The notes: generated by a model not told the origin, from the sequence alone. 64,000 nucleotides of DNA from DATDEW01 sp046590205 (GCA_046590205.1 JBKJTT010000079.1:13327-77326); one strand, 5' to 3'. Shown: positions 54,651-63,336, numbered from the stretch's first letter. Made by a program: numbers and translations.

Positions 54651-56301
54651 GTTATCGCGTCCTGTTTGCGCTCTCGTAATCGTAGTCTCTGCGTTCGTGC
54701 TTTCTATGCCGCTATGGATGCCGATAAACGGGCATGATGGATGGATACATCTCAATTGGCTTGAGCAATTTACCCAATTATTCAGAGAAGGTGACCTCTA
54801 TCCGCGTTGGATGCCGGATTCATTTTCTGGTTTCGGCTCTCCAGCATTCTATTTCTATCCACCACTGACATACTGGCTTGCATCTGTCATATCATTTACA
54901 GGACTACATGACGGCGAGTCTCTATTTCATGCAGTAACAACAATTACCTTATTCCTATCGGGACTAACATTCTATTGGTATGCACGCGAGATGAATTTCT
55001 CAAAGAATATCGCACTTCTCGGTGCAATCTGTTACTCCGTCGCACCATACAGAATGATAGATATTGCGATACGCAATGCCTTAAGCGAACATGTTGCATT
55101 TGTGTGGATACCGATAGTGTTTATTGGGATAGAGCGTTGGATACTTTCGAGCGAATTTGGTAAACGAAGAGTGCTTGGTGCTGGTTGCTTCCTTGCAGGA
55201 TTTATCGGACTTACATTGACAAATCTCCCGACACTTTTTATCATAGGTATATCATCATTTGTCTATATAGCATTTCGTAGCTCGCTCAAAGAGTTGCTGC
55301 TACGTTATCTTCTATTTGCTTTCGGTGCTTCTATTGTATTGATATGTTGCATATTCTATATCGCACCGATAGAACAGTATCAATATGAGATGCGCACGTA
55401 TCGTTTATTACCAACACTTGATACAATATTCATTTATAGTTGGGTCGATAACTTTGGTGAAATGTATCAACAGTACAGGAATGTATTCCTCGTTATATCT
55501 TCTCTTATTTCAATAGTGACTATTGGGATGTTGCTTCAATCAAAAGAAGTAATAGGCAAGTATCGTTTCATTATCACATTGTTATGTGTCGGTATTATTG
55601 TTCAGATACCATTTGTATCATACTTCGTTCACCGAAAGTCACTTGGGCAGTTTATCCAACATGACCATCGGTGGCAGATTATGTTAGTATTCGCATCTAC
55701 ATTTGGGTTAATGGTGCTCTCGAAAGAATGGAAGCGAGTATCGTCCATCATCAAAGGTCTTGTTATTTCGAGCGGGGTAGCTGTGCCGTGTATTGTTACT
55801 CTGTTCTTTATCACTCATGACTCTCGTGATATTGTCAATAATTATCATAACGACCCACCTGAGTACATTAACAGAAGTGTTGCAAGTGTGGCTATAAAAC
55901 CAATAGAGTATTTTGCGACACTGGGAATGAACCAATTCATCGAGCCGGTAGCTGGGACATATGATTCCGCTGTTTCACTCAAGTGGCGACAGATACGTGA
56001 GAATGTTTATGAGATTGAGAAACGCAGTGATGGAGATGTAACTGTTCGCTTTGCTATGCAGCAATTTCCTTCATGGTGGCTATCAGCAGAGCGACAACAA
56101 ACTATCATTACAGATTCTGATTCAACGGGGCTACTCACCGCCAAACTTCCGAGTGGGCAGGGAGTATATTATCTTCACCTTGTAGCAAAAGGTGAAGATT
56201 CATATACATTGATTTCTTTGCTATCTATTGGCTTAATATCACTAACTTTGTTTGGATTGTATGGTAAGAGTCGTATCAAAGCTTCTTCGCAAAGTCAATA
56301 A
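54634..56301 (+). CDS. Polytopic membrane protein, PTPS-related membrane domain family (PF10131-like)
   Basis: Product of 555 residues with about 12 hydrophobic helices. The first loop has the family's signature: GHDGWIHLNWLEQFTQLFREGDLYPRWMPDSFSGFGSPAFYFYPPLTYWL (in part: GDLYPRWMPDSFSGFGSP). This matches a membrane domain first named from a 6-pyruvoyl-tetrahydropterin synthase fusion. The D-x-H / PRW pattern is like GT-C glycosyltransferases. No enzyme is established. It overlaps the thioesterase gene by 17 bp and the phosphohexomutase gene on the other strand by 26 bp. Confidence 0.75.
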   Translation: MQTTDKLSRPVCALVIVVSAFVLSMPLWMPINGHDGWIHLNWLEQFTQLFREGDLYPRWMPDSFSGFGSPAFYFYPPLTYWLASVISFTGLHDGESLFHAVTTITLFLSGLTFYWYAREMNFSKNIALLGAICYSVAPYRMIDIAIRNALSEHVAFVWIPIVFIGIERWILSSEFGKRRVLGAGCFLAGFIGLTLTNLPTLFIIGISSFVYIAFRSSLKELLLRYLLFAFGASIVLICCIFYIAPIEQYQYEMRTYRLLPTLDTIFIYSWVDNFGEMYQQYRNVFLVISSLISIVTIGMLLQSKEVIGKYRFIITLLCVGIIVQIPFVSYFVHRKSLGQFIQHDHRWQIMLVFASTFGLMVLSKEWKRVSSIIKGLVISSGVAVPCIVTLFFITHDSRDIVNNYHNDPPEYINRSVASVAIKPIEYFATLGMNQFIEPVAGTYDSAVSLKWRQIRENVYEIEKRSDGDVTVRFAMQQFPSWWLSAERQQTIITDSDSTGLLTAKLPSGQGVYYLHLVAKGEDSYTLISLLSIGLISLTLFGLYGKSRIKASSQSQ

Positions 56302-57679
56302 GTTTTTTAACCGTGGCGTCTGATTTTGCTTCGGCGTAATAGCGCAAGAGAGGCTCTGTGCCTGATGTGCGTATCATAAGCCATGCACCGCCTTCGAGAT
56401 GATACTTATAGCCATCATTGGTTACGGTAGCAAGGACTTTCAAACCTCCAATGTTCGAGAATCCTTTCTTTGCTTTCGCAAGGACGGTCTTCTTACGCGC
56501 ATCTGTCGTATGAAAATCAAAGCGGTCGTATTTATGTGCGCCGAATTGTTTTTCAAGATCAGCAACAAGTTCACCAAGTGACTTTTTGTAATGCCCGCAA
56601 ATCTCTGCAAGCAAGAGTCCGTTAAATAGTCCGTCACGTTCGGGTATGTGAAGAGATGGAATGCCAATGCCGCCTGACTCTTCACCGCCAATAAGTATGT
56701 TACCATTAAGCATGTGTTCTGTGATATACTTAAAGCCGACTGGTGTACGGATAACATTGAGTCGGTATCTTGAACACATCTTATCAATCATTGATGTGAC
56801 AGATAAGCTTACAGCAACGTCGCCTTTTTTCTTGCGGACTTCAACGAGATATTTTAATAGCAAACAAAGTATCATCTGCGAACTAAAGAATCTGCCAGTT
56901 TCATCGATTGCACCGATACGATCAGCGTCACCATCTGTGACAAGACCGATATCGAACTTACCCTGTACGACAAAGTCAGAAAACTCTTTCGTGTTTTGCG
57001 GAAGTGGCTCCGGAGGTGTTCCTCCGAATCCGGGATTCCAGATATTATGCAAAATGCCTGTGTTTGGAAGAAGATGCTCAAGTGTCTCAATGCCCGAGCC
57101 ATACATCGGATCGTAAGCAATCTCTATCCCTGATTGAACAATGCCTTTAAGATTAACGAGTTTCTTAAGCTCATTGATATACATCGTCTTTGCATCGAGG
57201 TCAATGATAAGCTTTTTCTTCTTGAGTTCATCGAGCGATGGGAGACTCTTTGGAGCGAAGTTCTTCTTTTCGAGCTTTGCACAATGACCTTCGATAACCT
57301 TTATCGTATCCGGGAGTGCTGCACCGCCATACCAACCTTTGATTTTATAGCCGTTATACTTCGCAGGGTTATGTGATGCTGTTATCATCACACCACCTGC
57401 TAGTTTTTTCTTGACGATTGCGAGTGATGTCGCAGGTGTAGCAACGATTGTCGTAGCAAGATATACTTTAATCTTATGGCTAGCGATAACACGCGCAGCA
57501 TGAATAGCAAACTCGCGGCTACCGAAGCGAGCATCATAGCCAATAAAGATACCGTTCTTTGCAAGTTTGTGTTTCTTGAAGTATAGTGCTGTTGCTTCCG
57601 AGACAAGCGCAACATTCTCGAATGTATAGTTATCAGCGATCACATCGCGCCATCCGTCAGTACCAAATTTAATTTTCAT
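56276..57679 (-). CDS. Phosphoglucomutase/phosphomannomutase
   Basis: Isomerises hexose 1- and 6-phosphates. From the ATG at 57679 (MKIKFGTDGWRD) the product is 467 residues; an open frame to 57715 is not conserved. All four family loops are visible: FGTDGWRDVIA, the active serine in TASHNPAKYNGYKI, metal loop DGDADRIG, sugar loop GGEESGGIG, and the phosphate loop IRTSGTEPLLRYY. Five bases separate its start from the end of the enolase gene, so the pair is likely co-transcribed from the enolase promoter. Confidence 0.93.
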   Translation of the reverse strand: MKIKFGTDGWRDVIADNYTFENVALVSEATALYFKKHKLAKNGIFIGYDARFGSREFAIHAARVIASHKIKVYLATTIVATPATSLAIVKKKLAGGVMITASHNPAKYNGYKIKGWYGGAALPDTIKVIEGHCAKLEKKNFAPKSLPSLDELKKKKLIIDLDAKTMYINELKKLVNLKGIVQSGIEIAYDPMYGSGIETLEHLLPNTGILHNIWNPGFGGTPPEPLPQNTKEFSDFVVQGKFDIGLVTDGDADRIGAIDETGRFFSSQMILCLLLKYLVEVRKKKGDVAVSLSVTSMIDKMCSRYRLNVIRTPVGFKYITEHMLNGNILIGGEESGGIGIPSLHIPERDGLFNGLLLAEICGHYKKSLGELVADLEKQFGAHKYDRFDFHTTDARKKTVLAKAKKGFSNIGGLKVLATVTNDGYKYHLEGGAWLMIRTSGTEPLLRYYAEAKSDATVKKLIDFAKKL

Positions 57680-57683
57680 AAAT

Positions 57684-59006
57684 TTACTTCTTCTTCTTAG
57701 CTGATGATTTACCAAATGAATACTTCACCGAGAGTGCATCTCCGCCTGCATACTTCGAGACACCTGCAAGTTCTTCTTCGATACGAAGAAGCTGATTGTA
57801 TTTTGCAATGCGGTCAGTACGAGAGAGCGAGCCGGTCTTTATTTGACCTGCATTCGTTGCGACAGCAATATCTGCTATAGTAGTATCCTCGGTTTCTCCG
57901 GAACGGTGGCTGATAACAGCAGAGTATCCGTTGCGATGGGCAAGAGAAACGGCATCGAATGTTTCAGTAAGTGTACCTATCTGATTGACTTTTACAAGAA
58001 TTGAGTTACCCACTCGTGCATCAATTCCTTTTTGCAAGAAATCAACATTTGTTACGAAGAGGTCATCACCGACAAGTTGGACTTTATCACCGATAGCATC
58101 TGTCAACATCTTCCACCCTTCCCAATCATTCTCTGCCATACCATCTTCTATTGTTGCGATGGGGTATTGGCGAATAAGGTCCTCATGGAGCTTTACCATG
58201 TCTTCGCGTTTGAGTGTCTTCTTCGAGGATTTATAGAGTTCATACTTTCCATTGCCGCGCCACATTTCGCTTGAAGCGCAGTCAAGTCCGAGAAGAACGT
58301 CATCACCTGCTTTATATCCGGCTTGGCTGATAGCTTCGAGAATGTATCCGATGGTCTCATCAATAGATGATAGATTTGGAGCAAAGCCGCCTTCGTCGCC
58401 GACGTTTGTATTATGTCCATTTTTCTTAAGGACGGACTTGAGTGCATGAAATACTTCCGTACCAATACGCAATGCCTCTGAAAAACTTTTTGCTTTGGAT
58501 GGAAGTACCATAAACTCTTGGAAATCAAGTTTATTATCTGCATGAACTCCGCCATTGATAATATTCATCATCGGCATAGGAAGCATATGAGCATTCGTGC
58601 CGCCGAGGTAACGATATAGCTCCATACCTGATGATTCCGCCGCAGCTTTTGCTACTGCCATCGAAACACCAAGGATAGCATTAGCTCCCAACTTGGACTT
58701 GTTTTTCGTGCCGTCGAGCGCAATCATCACTTCATCAATGTATCGCTGCTCAAGAGCGTACTCACCGCAGAGTTCTTCGGCAATCGTCGTATTGACGTTC
58801 GCAACAGCTTTACGAACTCCCTTGCCGAGATAGCGTTTATTGTCTCCATCTCGGAGTTCGACGGCTTCATGTTCACCTGTGGAAGCACCGCTCGGCACAG
58901 AAGCTCTGCCGAAGGAGCCGTCTTCGAGGATGCAATCAACTTCAATAGTAGGGTTGCCGCGTGAGTCAAGAATTTCCCGCGCAAAGAGATCTGCAATGAT
59001 TGACAT
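57684..59006 (-). CDS. eno: Enolase
   Basis: Interconverts 2-phosphoglycerate and phosphoenolpyruvate. The 440-residue product starts with AREILDSRGNPTIEVD and has SGASTGEHEAVELRD, GGVHADNKLDFQEFM, VGDEGGFAPNL, the TIEDGMAENDWEGW metal loop, LVGDDLFVTN, KVNQIGTLTETFDA and SHRSGETEDTTIAD with the catalytic Lys/His. The lysine-rich end SSAKKKK is a minor oddity. Transcribed from a promoter-like sequence 25 nt upstream. Confidence 0.96.
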   Translation of the reverse strand: MSIIADLFAREILDSRGNPTIEVDCILEDGSFGRASVPSGASTGEHEAVELRDGDNKRYLGKGVRKAVANVNTTIAEELCGEYALEQRYIDEVMIALDGTKNKSKLGANAILGVSMAVAKAAAESSGMELYRYLGGTNAHMLPMPMMNIINGGVHADNKLDFQEFMVLPSKAKSFSEALRIGTEVFHALKSVLKKNGHNTNVGDEGGFAPNLSSIDETIGYILEAISQAGYKAGDDVLLGLDCASSEMWRGNGKYELYKSSKKTLKREDMVKLHEDLIRQYPIATIEDGMAENDWEGWKMLTDAIGDKVQLVGDDLFVTNVDFLQKGIDARVGNSILVKVNQIGTLTETFDAVSLAHRNGYSAVISHRSGETEDTTIADIAVATNAGQIKTGSLSRTDRIAKYNQLLRIEEELAGVSKYAGGDALSVKYSFGKSSAKKKK

Positions 59007-59031
59007 GTGATATGTTATGAATTAATTAGTA

Positions 59032-59066
59032 CAAATTTACGCAAAGGTTGCATCGGAGAAACAAAA
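59032..59066 (-). promoter_or_regulatory. Promoter of enolase (TTTTG-N22-TAAATTTG)
   Basis: On the minus strand TAAATTTG (59032-59039) fits the -7 TAnnTTTG consensus and TTTTG (59062-59066) lies at near -33 spacing. The start codon is 25 nt downstream. It is the best promoter match in the window. Confidence 0.6.
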
Positions 59067-59154
59067 GGCCAAAAGTCTTGACCAAACTTCTCGAATGGAA
59101 TTTTTTGCTTTTTTTGCAAACTAATTCTCATAACGTTGGGTTTTTAAGATTATG

Positions 59155-59162
59155 TAAGTTTG
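59155..59162 (+). promoter_or_regulatory. -7-like element (TAAGTTTG) for flavoprotein gene
   Basis: Exact TAnnTTTG match with TTG at 59136 (16 bp apart). It is 291 nt before the ATG, so the leader would be long; the element may be fortuitous. Confidence 0.3.
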
Positions 59163-59453
59163 CGAGCCGGAGGGTTGTAGGTCTCAAAACTGTAAAATGC
59201 TCACCAGAAAACTGGTAAGAAGTAAAGAATAAAGAACCTTCGTGCCGCTACGCATCGTGCACTGCTTATTTTCTCCGAAGACAGATAAAGTATCGCAGAG
59301 CTCTCACATAAGGTCAGATGATGACCGAAAAAAATTGAAACACTTGTTTGCATTGCTTCCATTTTCTGGAATTCCAGTAAGACAAGATACACATAGCATT
59401 AATAGTCGTTGTAGAATACGACGTATTTTAACTCACAACTTAGATAAACGAAC

Positions 59454-61583
59454 ATGATCACTATCGTAGGTGGCGGCTTTACAGGTCTGGCTGCAGCATA
59501 TTTTTTACATCGCGCGAACAAAGACGTTCAAATATTTGAATGGTCTCGCAGCTTAGGCGGACGTGCTTCCACACATAATCTTGGCTATCGAACTGTTGAT
59601 GTCGGGACGATGCATATTGATCTTTCTACGGTCGAAGGTGATAAAACGGAAATGGCAGCTCGTGAACTTCTGAGAGCGGTTCTTGCAGAGCGTGGTGCAC
59701 TTGAGCATTTGAAGCCCATCCCTCCGCAGATATTAGAGTTTGACGGAAGGTCATTCGCTACGGCGAAAGTAGCCGATCATCCTGATTGGTATTATCTTGA
59801 TGGTGGTATGAAGTCGCTTGCCGATGCGATAGCGTATGAAATCCGTATTCGCTCGCATTCAAGAGTATCAGATATAGTTCTTGATGGAAAAGCGGTAAGC
59901 GTTAAGAACCAACGCGGCGAAAAGACGGCATGTTCTGCTCTTATTCTTGCTATTCCTGCACCTGGTGCAGCAAAGCTCATGGAAGCCCATCTTGATGAGT
60001 CTCGTAATATCAAGAAACTCGTTGCACAGCTTGGCGAAGTAAAATATGAGCCGATCGTTAATGCTGTCTTTGGTGTACCGCGTTTGAAGTTACGCCAGTC
60101 ATTTTCTGTTCTAACATCCAATGATGCAAGTGCGCCGGTAGCAATGCTCTCACGTGAGCAAAAAAAACGCAACCTCGGTGTTCGTCGAGGTGAAAATGTG
60201 TTTGTTCTCAATCTTGGCACTGAAGCAAGCCGAGAGTACATTAACAAAAGTGATATTGAGACACTTGCCGCAATCGAACGAATCTTTGAAGAGGCGATGG
60301 ATACACCTCTTCCTGATATGATGTATTCCGAGATCAATCGTTGGGAAGCGGGTTTTGTACAGAGCACTCCATTCAAAGCAGGGGACGTTCAGAAAGTAAA
60401 ACTTGGCAGTACAAATGTATTTTGTACTGGTGACTTCATTGGAAGTACCGGTTCACTTGCGCAGGCAGTTTATGCAGGTAAACTTGTAGCTGATGAGATA
60501 CTTGGAGAAGACTCAGCCAAGTACATTGCTGCCCCTGCACGAGCACAATTTGTTGTTCCCGCAGAGCATTGGAATGCAGTTCTACCTCCTATCAAGGATC
60601 CTGCAAAGCCAAAGCCGCAAAAGAAGAACCCAAATTCAAATCGTCAAGAAGATAAACGTAAGGCATACCAGGCAAAGAAAAAAATGCAGAAGCGTGTCAG
60701 TCGCGGTGGCTTTGAACCACGTGGTAGCTGGCAGGGAAGTAATGATCGTAGAGGACCAGGTGGTCCTCCAAGGAGCGGTGGTTACGCAGGACGTCCGCAA
60801 GGTGGAGGATTTAATCGCGGCGGTGCTCGCCCACAAGGTGGCGGATACGGTGGTGGTCGCCCTCAAGGTGGAGGATATGATCGTCAACAGGGCGGTGGCG
60901 GCTACAGCCGCGGCGGTGGACAAGGTGGTGGTTATAGCAGACCAAGTGGTGGCGGGTATGACCGTCCACAAGGTAGCGGTGGTTACAATCGCGGTGGTGG
61001 ACAAGGTGGTGGTTATAGTAGACCAAGTAGCGGCGGTTATGACCGTCCGCAAGGTGGTGGTGGGTACAGCAGACCAAGCGGCGGTGGTTATGATCGTCCG
61101 CAAGGTGGTGGTGGGTACAGCAGACCAAGCGGTGGCGGTTATGACCGTCCGCAAGGTGGTGGTGGATACAGCCGACCAGGTGGCGGAGGAGGATATGACC
61201 GTCCACAAGGCGGCGGCGGATACAACCGCGATAACCGAGGCAGCGGCGGTGGAGGTTACGACCGTCCACAAGGCGGCGGCGGATACAACCGCGATAACCG
61301 AGGCGGCGGCGGTGGAGGTTATGACCGTCCACAAGGCGGTAGTGGCTATAATCGTGGCGGCGGCGGTGGTGGATACGACCGTGGCGGACAAGGTGGCGGT
61401 GGTTACAATCGCCCACAAGGCGGCGGTGGTGGCTATAATCGTGGCGGTGGAAGCGGTGGTGGATACGACCGTGGCAACCAAGGCGGTGGCGATTCGAGAG
61501 GTAATCAGGGTGGAAGCTACGGACCACGTCCGCAGCGAAAGGATACTCCTCCACCTCCGGCAAATCGCAACGATGATGAGTAA
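59454..61583 (+). CDS. FAD-dependent amine-oxidase-like oxidoreductase fused to an RGG/GGY-rich disordered tail
   Basis: Product of 709 residues. The first 365 are a flavoprotein: dinucleotide-binding VGGGFTGLAAAYFLHR at the N-terminus, EWSRSLGGRAST (second FAD contact), LILAIPAPGA, and a C-terminal FAD loop TNVFCTGDFIGSTGSLAQAV. This fits the amine oxidase/renalase-like family, whose proteins are normally about 330-400 residues. A Pro/Lys-rich linker (365-413, with KKKMQKR) leads to about 290 residues of Gly, Arg, Tyr, Gln and Pro in the repeating form GGY[DSN]R and RPQGGG, ending in PPPPANRNDDE. That tail resembles eukaryotic RGG and bacterial RNA-helicase tails. An internal ATG at the MQKR position could also start it separately. 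The fusion is unusual; function is inferred only. Confidence 0.8.
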   Translation: MITIVGGGFTGLAAAYFLHRANKDVQIFEWSRSLGGRASTHNLGYRTVDVGTMHIDLSTVEGDKTEMAARELLRAVLAERGALEHLKPIPPQILEFDGRSFATAKVADHPDWYYLDGGMKSLADAIAYEIRIRSHSRVSDIVLDGKAVSVKNQRGEKTACSALILAIPAPGAAKLMEAHLDESRNIKKLVAQLGEVKYEPIVNAVFGVPRLKLRQSFSVLTSNDASAPVAMLSREQKKRNLGVRRGENVFVLNLGTEASREYINKSDIETLAAIERIFEEAMDTPLPDMMYSEINRWEAGFVQSTPFKAGDVQKVKLGSTNVFCTGDFIGSTGSLAQAVYAGKLVADEILGEDSAKYIAAPARAQFVVPAEHWNAVLPPIKDPAKPKPQKKNPNSNRQEDKRKAYQAKKKMQKRVSRGGFEPRGSWQGSNDRRGPGGPPRSGGYAGRPQGGGFNRGGARPQGGGYGGGRPQGGGYDRQQGGGGYSRGGGQGGGYSRPSGGGYDRPQGSGGYNRGGGQGGGYSRPSSGGYDRPQGGGGYSRPSGGGYDRPQGGGGYSRPSGGGYDRPQGGGGYSRPGGGGGYDRPQGGGGYNRDNRGSGGGGYDRPQGGGGYNRDNRGGGGGGYDRPQGGSGYNRGGGGGGYDRGGQGGGGYNRPQGGGGGYNRGGGSGGGYDRGNQGGGDSRGNQGGSYGPRPQRKDTPPPPANRNDDE
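60692..61570 (+). repeat. Tandem-repeat DNA encoding the RGG/GGY tail
   Basis: GC-rich repeats, GGTGGTGGT-like, encode units of 17 residues (YDRPQGGGG then YSRPSGGG, 51 bp) and 21 residues (63 bp with NRDNRG). Near-identical neighbours show recent duplication, so copy number likely varies. The repetition also keeps other frames open for long stretches. Confidence 0.85.
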
Positions 61584-61590
61584 GAATACC

Positions 61591-61625
61591 AAAAGAGCGG
61601 ACTATAAAGTCCGCTCTTTTTATTT
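61591..61625 (+). terminator. Rho-independent terminator after the flavoprotein gene
   Basis: 13-bp stem AAAAGAGCGGACT/AGTCCGCTCTTTT with a 4-base loop and T-rich tail, 8 bp after the stop. Confidence 0.9.
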
Positions 61626-61639
61626 TGTGCTTAGGCAAT

Positions 61640-61674
61640 AAAAAAAAGCGCGTCCGATTGTACGAACGCGCTTT
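61640..61674 (-). terminator. Rho-independent terminator for the COX24-like gene
   Basis: On the minus strand the 9-bp stem AAAGCGCGT/ACGCGCTTT is followed by a run of T. A second small hairpin (ATGCCCC/GGGGCAT, 61679-61694) lies between it and the stop codon. Confidence 0.85.
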
Positions 61675-61697
61675 CCAGATGCCCCGAGGGGCATTAG

Positions 61698-61793
61698 TTA
61701 ACGACCTTTCTTCTTATGGCGATTCTTACGAAGACGTTTCTTACGCTTGTGAGTTGCCATTTTATGACGCTTACGCTTCTTTCCGCTCGGCAT
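61698..61793 (-). CDS. AURKAIP1/COX24-domain small ribosome-associated protein (31 aa)
   Basis: A 31-residue, strongly basic protein: MPSGKKRKRHKMATHKRKK followed by RLRKNRHKKKGR. This is the short AURKAIP1/COX24 C-terminal-domain protein annotated across Bacteroidota; its mitochondrial counterpart is mS38 of the small ribosomal subunit. The ATG at 61793, stop at 61698 and a following terminator all support a real gene. It is easy to miss because of its size. The KRKRH...THKRKKR...KNRHKKK pattern is the family hallmark. Its promoter is not obvious. Opposite in direction to both neighbours. Confidence 0.88.
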   Translation of the reverse strand: MPSGKKRKRHKMATHKRKKRLRKNRHKKKGR

Positions 61794-61886
61794 AATTCTT
61801 ACTGTTTAAGTTGAGATAACAAAATTAGAGCATCACAAAACAATAATATACAAAGAGAGTTTCCACCATCGTATATCAAAATGCCG

Positions 61887-61894
61887 TAATTTTG
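61887..61894 (+). promoter_or_regulatory. -7-like element (TAATTTTG) for aldehyde dehydrogenase
   Basis: Exact TAnnTTTG match, 23 nt upstream of the GTG start. No clear -33 element. Confidence 0.4.
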
Positions 61895-61917
61895 TGTATT
61901 GATACAGAAGCAAGAAC

Positions 61918-63336
61918 GTGATACGACATCCTATTATTGGTGGGGAAGAAGTTCGAGGCAATGCCGGCGAACGAGCAGTTATTAATCCGTTTGATTTGAG
62001 TGAGGTCGCAAGAGTAACGTATGCTGATAAAAAGCAAGCAAGCAATGCTATTGAATCGGCCGATGCTATCTTTAGGACAAAAAAACTGTTAAGTAAAGAA
62101 CGCTCCGAAATACTGGCAAAAACTTCAATTCTCATTCTTGAACGCAAGGATGAGTTCATCTCTCTTATCATAAAAGAAGCAGGCAAACCTATACAGTATG
62201 CTCGGGCAGAAGTAGAGAGGGCGGCATTTACATTTCTTGCCGCATCAAAAGTAGCGTCATGTTTTGACGAGCCGATCATACCAGATCTTATGAGTGCCCC
62301 GAATGCTGTTGGCAGAGACATAAGTTATAGATATTTTCCGGTTGGTGTTGTTTGCGCGATAACCCCATTTAACTTCCCACTCAATCTCGTTGCTCATAAA
62401 GTAGCTTCTGCGATTGCAAGCGGCAACACAATTGTATTGAAGCCAGGACCGCAAACACCTCTTACATCATTCTTACTGTTGGATGTACTTAAAGAAGCAG
62501 GACTGCCTGATGGATGGCTGAACGTAGTGCCTTGTGAGAATGACGTTGCTCAATCTATCGTAGAAGACGAAAGAGTGAAGATGTTGTCATTTACAGGCAG
62601 TGCAAATGTCGGCTGGCACTTGAAATCACTTATTCATAAGAAGAAAGTAACACTTGAACTCGGAGGAAACGGGGCAGTAATTGTTGATGAAATCACTGAC
62701 ATTGATTCGCTCATTAAGAGTTTAGTTATGTCTGGGTATTCATACGCAGGACAAGTCTGCATAAGCTTGCAGAATCTATATATAATAGAATCTCTATACG
62801 ATCGGGTAGTAACGAAGTTTGTAGAAGCAGCAAAAAAAGTAATCGTCGGCGATCCAATGAATGAGGATACAATCGTTGGACCAATGATAAATCCACAAGC
62901 AGCTGAGAAAGCATGGAGTTGGGTTGAAGATGCTATCGCAAAGGGAGCCACAAAGCTTTGTGGAAAATTCAGAGCACCGAACATCATTACACCAACAATC
63001 TTAGAGAATGTGCCAAATGATTGCAATGTAAGTTGCGAGGAAGTATTTGCTCCTGTTGTAGTAGTTCATAGATATTCAGATATTGACGAAGTGATAGAAG
63101 AGTTAAATGCTTCGAAATATGGATTGCAAGCAGGGCTATTCTCTTCAAATAGAGAAGTGATAAACAAAGTCTATCATAATCTCGAAGTTGGTGGGCTTAT
63201 CGTCGGAGATACGAATACCTTCCGCATAGACACTATGCCTTATGGCGGAGTAAAAGAATCAGGATATGGTAGGGAAGGAATAGAATTTGCGATGCGCGGA
63301 ATGTCAGAGATGAAAGTATTAGTTGAAAGACAATAA
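61918..63336 (+). CDS. Aldehyde dehydrogenase family protein
   Basis: Product of 472 residues of the NAD(P)-dependent aldehyde dehydrogenase fold: cofactor pocket PFNFPLNLVAHKVASAI, Lys in VLKPGPQTPLT, FTGSANVGWHLK, the catalytic Glu in LELGGNGAVI and the nucleophile Cys in YAGQVCISLQN, with EEVFAPVV and GGVKESGYGREG near the end. It is closest in style to lactaldehyde/glyceraldehyde-type enzymes; substrate not fixed. Start is GTG (MIRHPIIGG); no nearer ATG fits. Confidence 0.88.
   Translation: MIRHPIIGGEEVRGNAGERAVINPFDLSEVARVTYADKKQASNAIESADAIFRTKKLLSKERSEILAKTSILILERKDEFISLIIKEAGKPIQYARAEVERAAFTFLAASKVASCFDEPIIPDLMSAPNAVGRDISYRYFPVGVVCAITPFNFPLNLVAHKVASAIASGNTIVLKPGPQTPLTSFLLLDVLKEAGLPDGWLNVVPCENDVAQSIVEDERVKMLSFTGSANVGWHLKSLIHKKKVTLELGGNGAVIVDEITDIDSLIKSLVMSGYSYAGQVCISLQNLYIIESLYDRVVTKFVEAAKKVIVGDPMNEDTIVGPMINPQAAEKAWSWVEDAIAKGATKLCGKFRAPNIITPTILENVPNDCNVSCEEVFAPVVVVHRYSDIDEVIEELNASKYGLQAGLFSSNREVINKVYHNLEVGGLIVGDTNTFRIDTMPYGGVKESGYGREGIEFAMRGMSEMKVLVERQ

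Larger units (their letters stand above)
59007..59453. other. 447-bp divergent gap: enolase promoter and long leader of the flavoprotein gene
   Basis: No credible gene. It holds the minus-strand enolase promoter and a plus-strand -7-like element (59155-59162). Further in, only a short hairpin ACCAG/CTGGT (about 59201-59215) is visible. If the plus-strand element is real, the flavoprotein mRNA has a leader of about 290 nt. Confidence 0.4.

Noticed and set aside
59201..59457. Small ORFs in the enolase/flavoprotein gap
   Set aside because: No start context or similarity; the sequence is better explained as promoter and leader.
60692..61570. Repeat array considered as CRISPR
   Set aside because: Units are contiguous, in frame and coding, without unique spacers.
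60493..61641. Long alternative-frame ORFs over the RGG region on both strands (for example 60636-61592 and 60811-61638 minus, 60493-61641 plus)
   Set aside because: They are by-products of the repetitive GGT/GGC-rich DNA. Their compositions (Val/Ala, Thr/Ala or His/Arg runs) are artefacts, while the plus frame from 59454 continues a recognisable enzyme.
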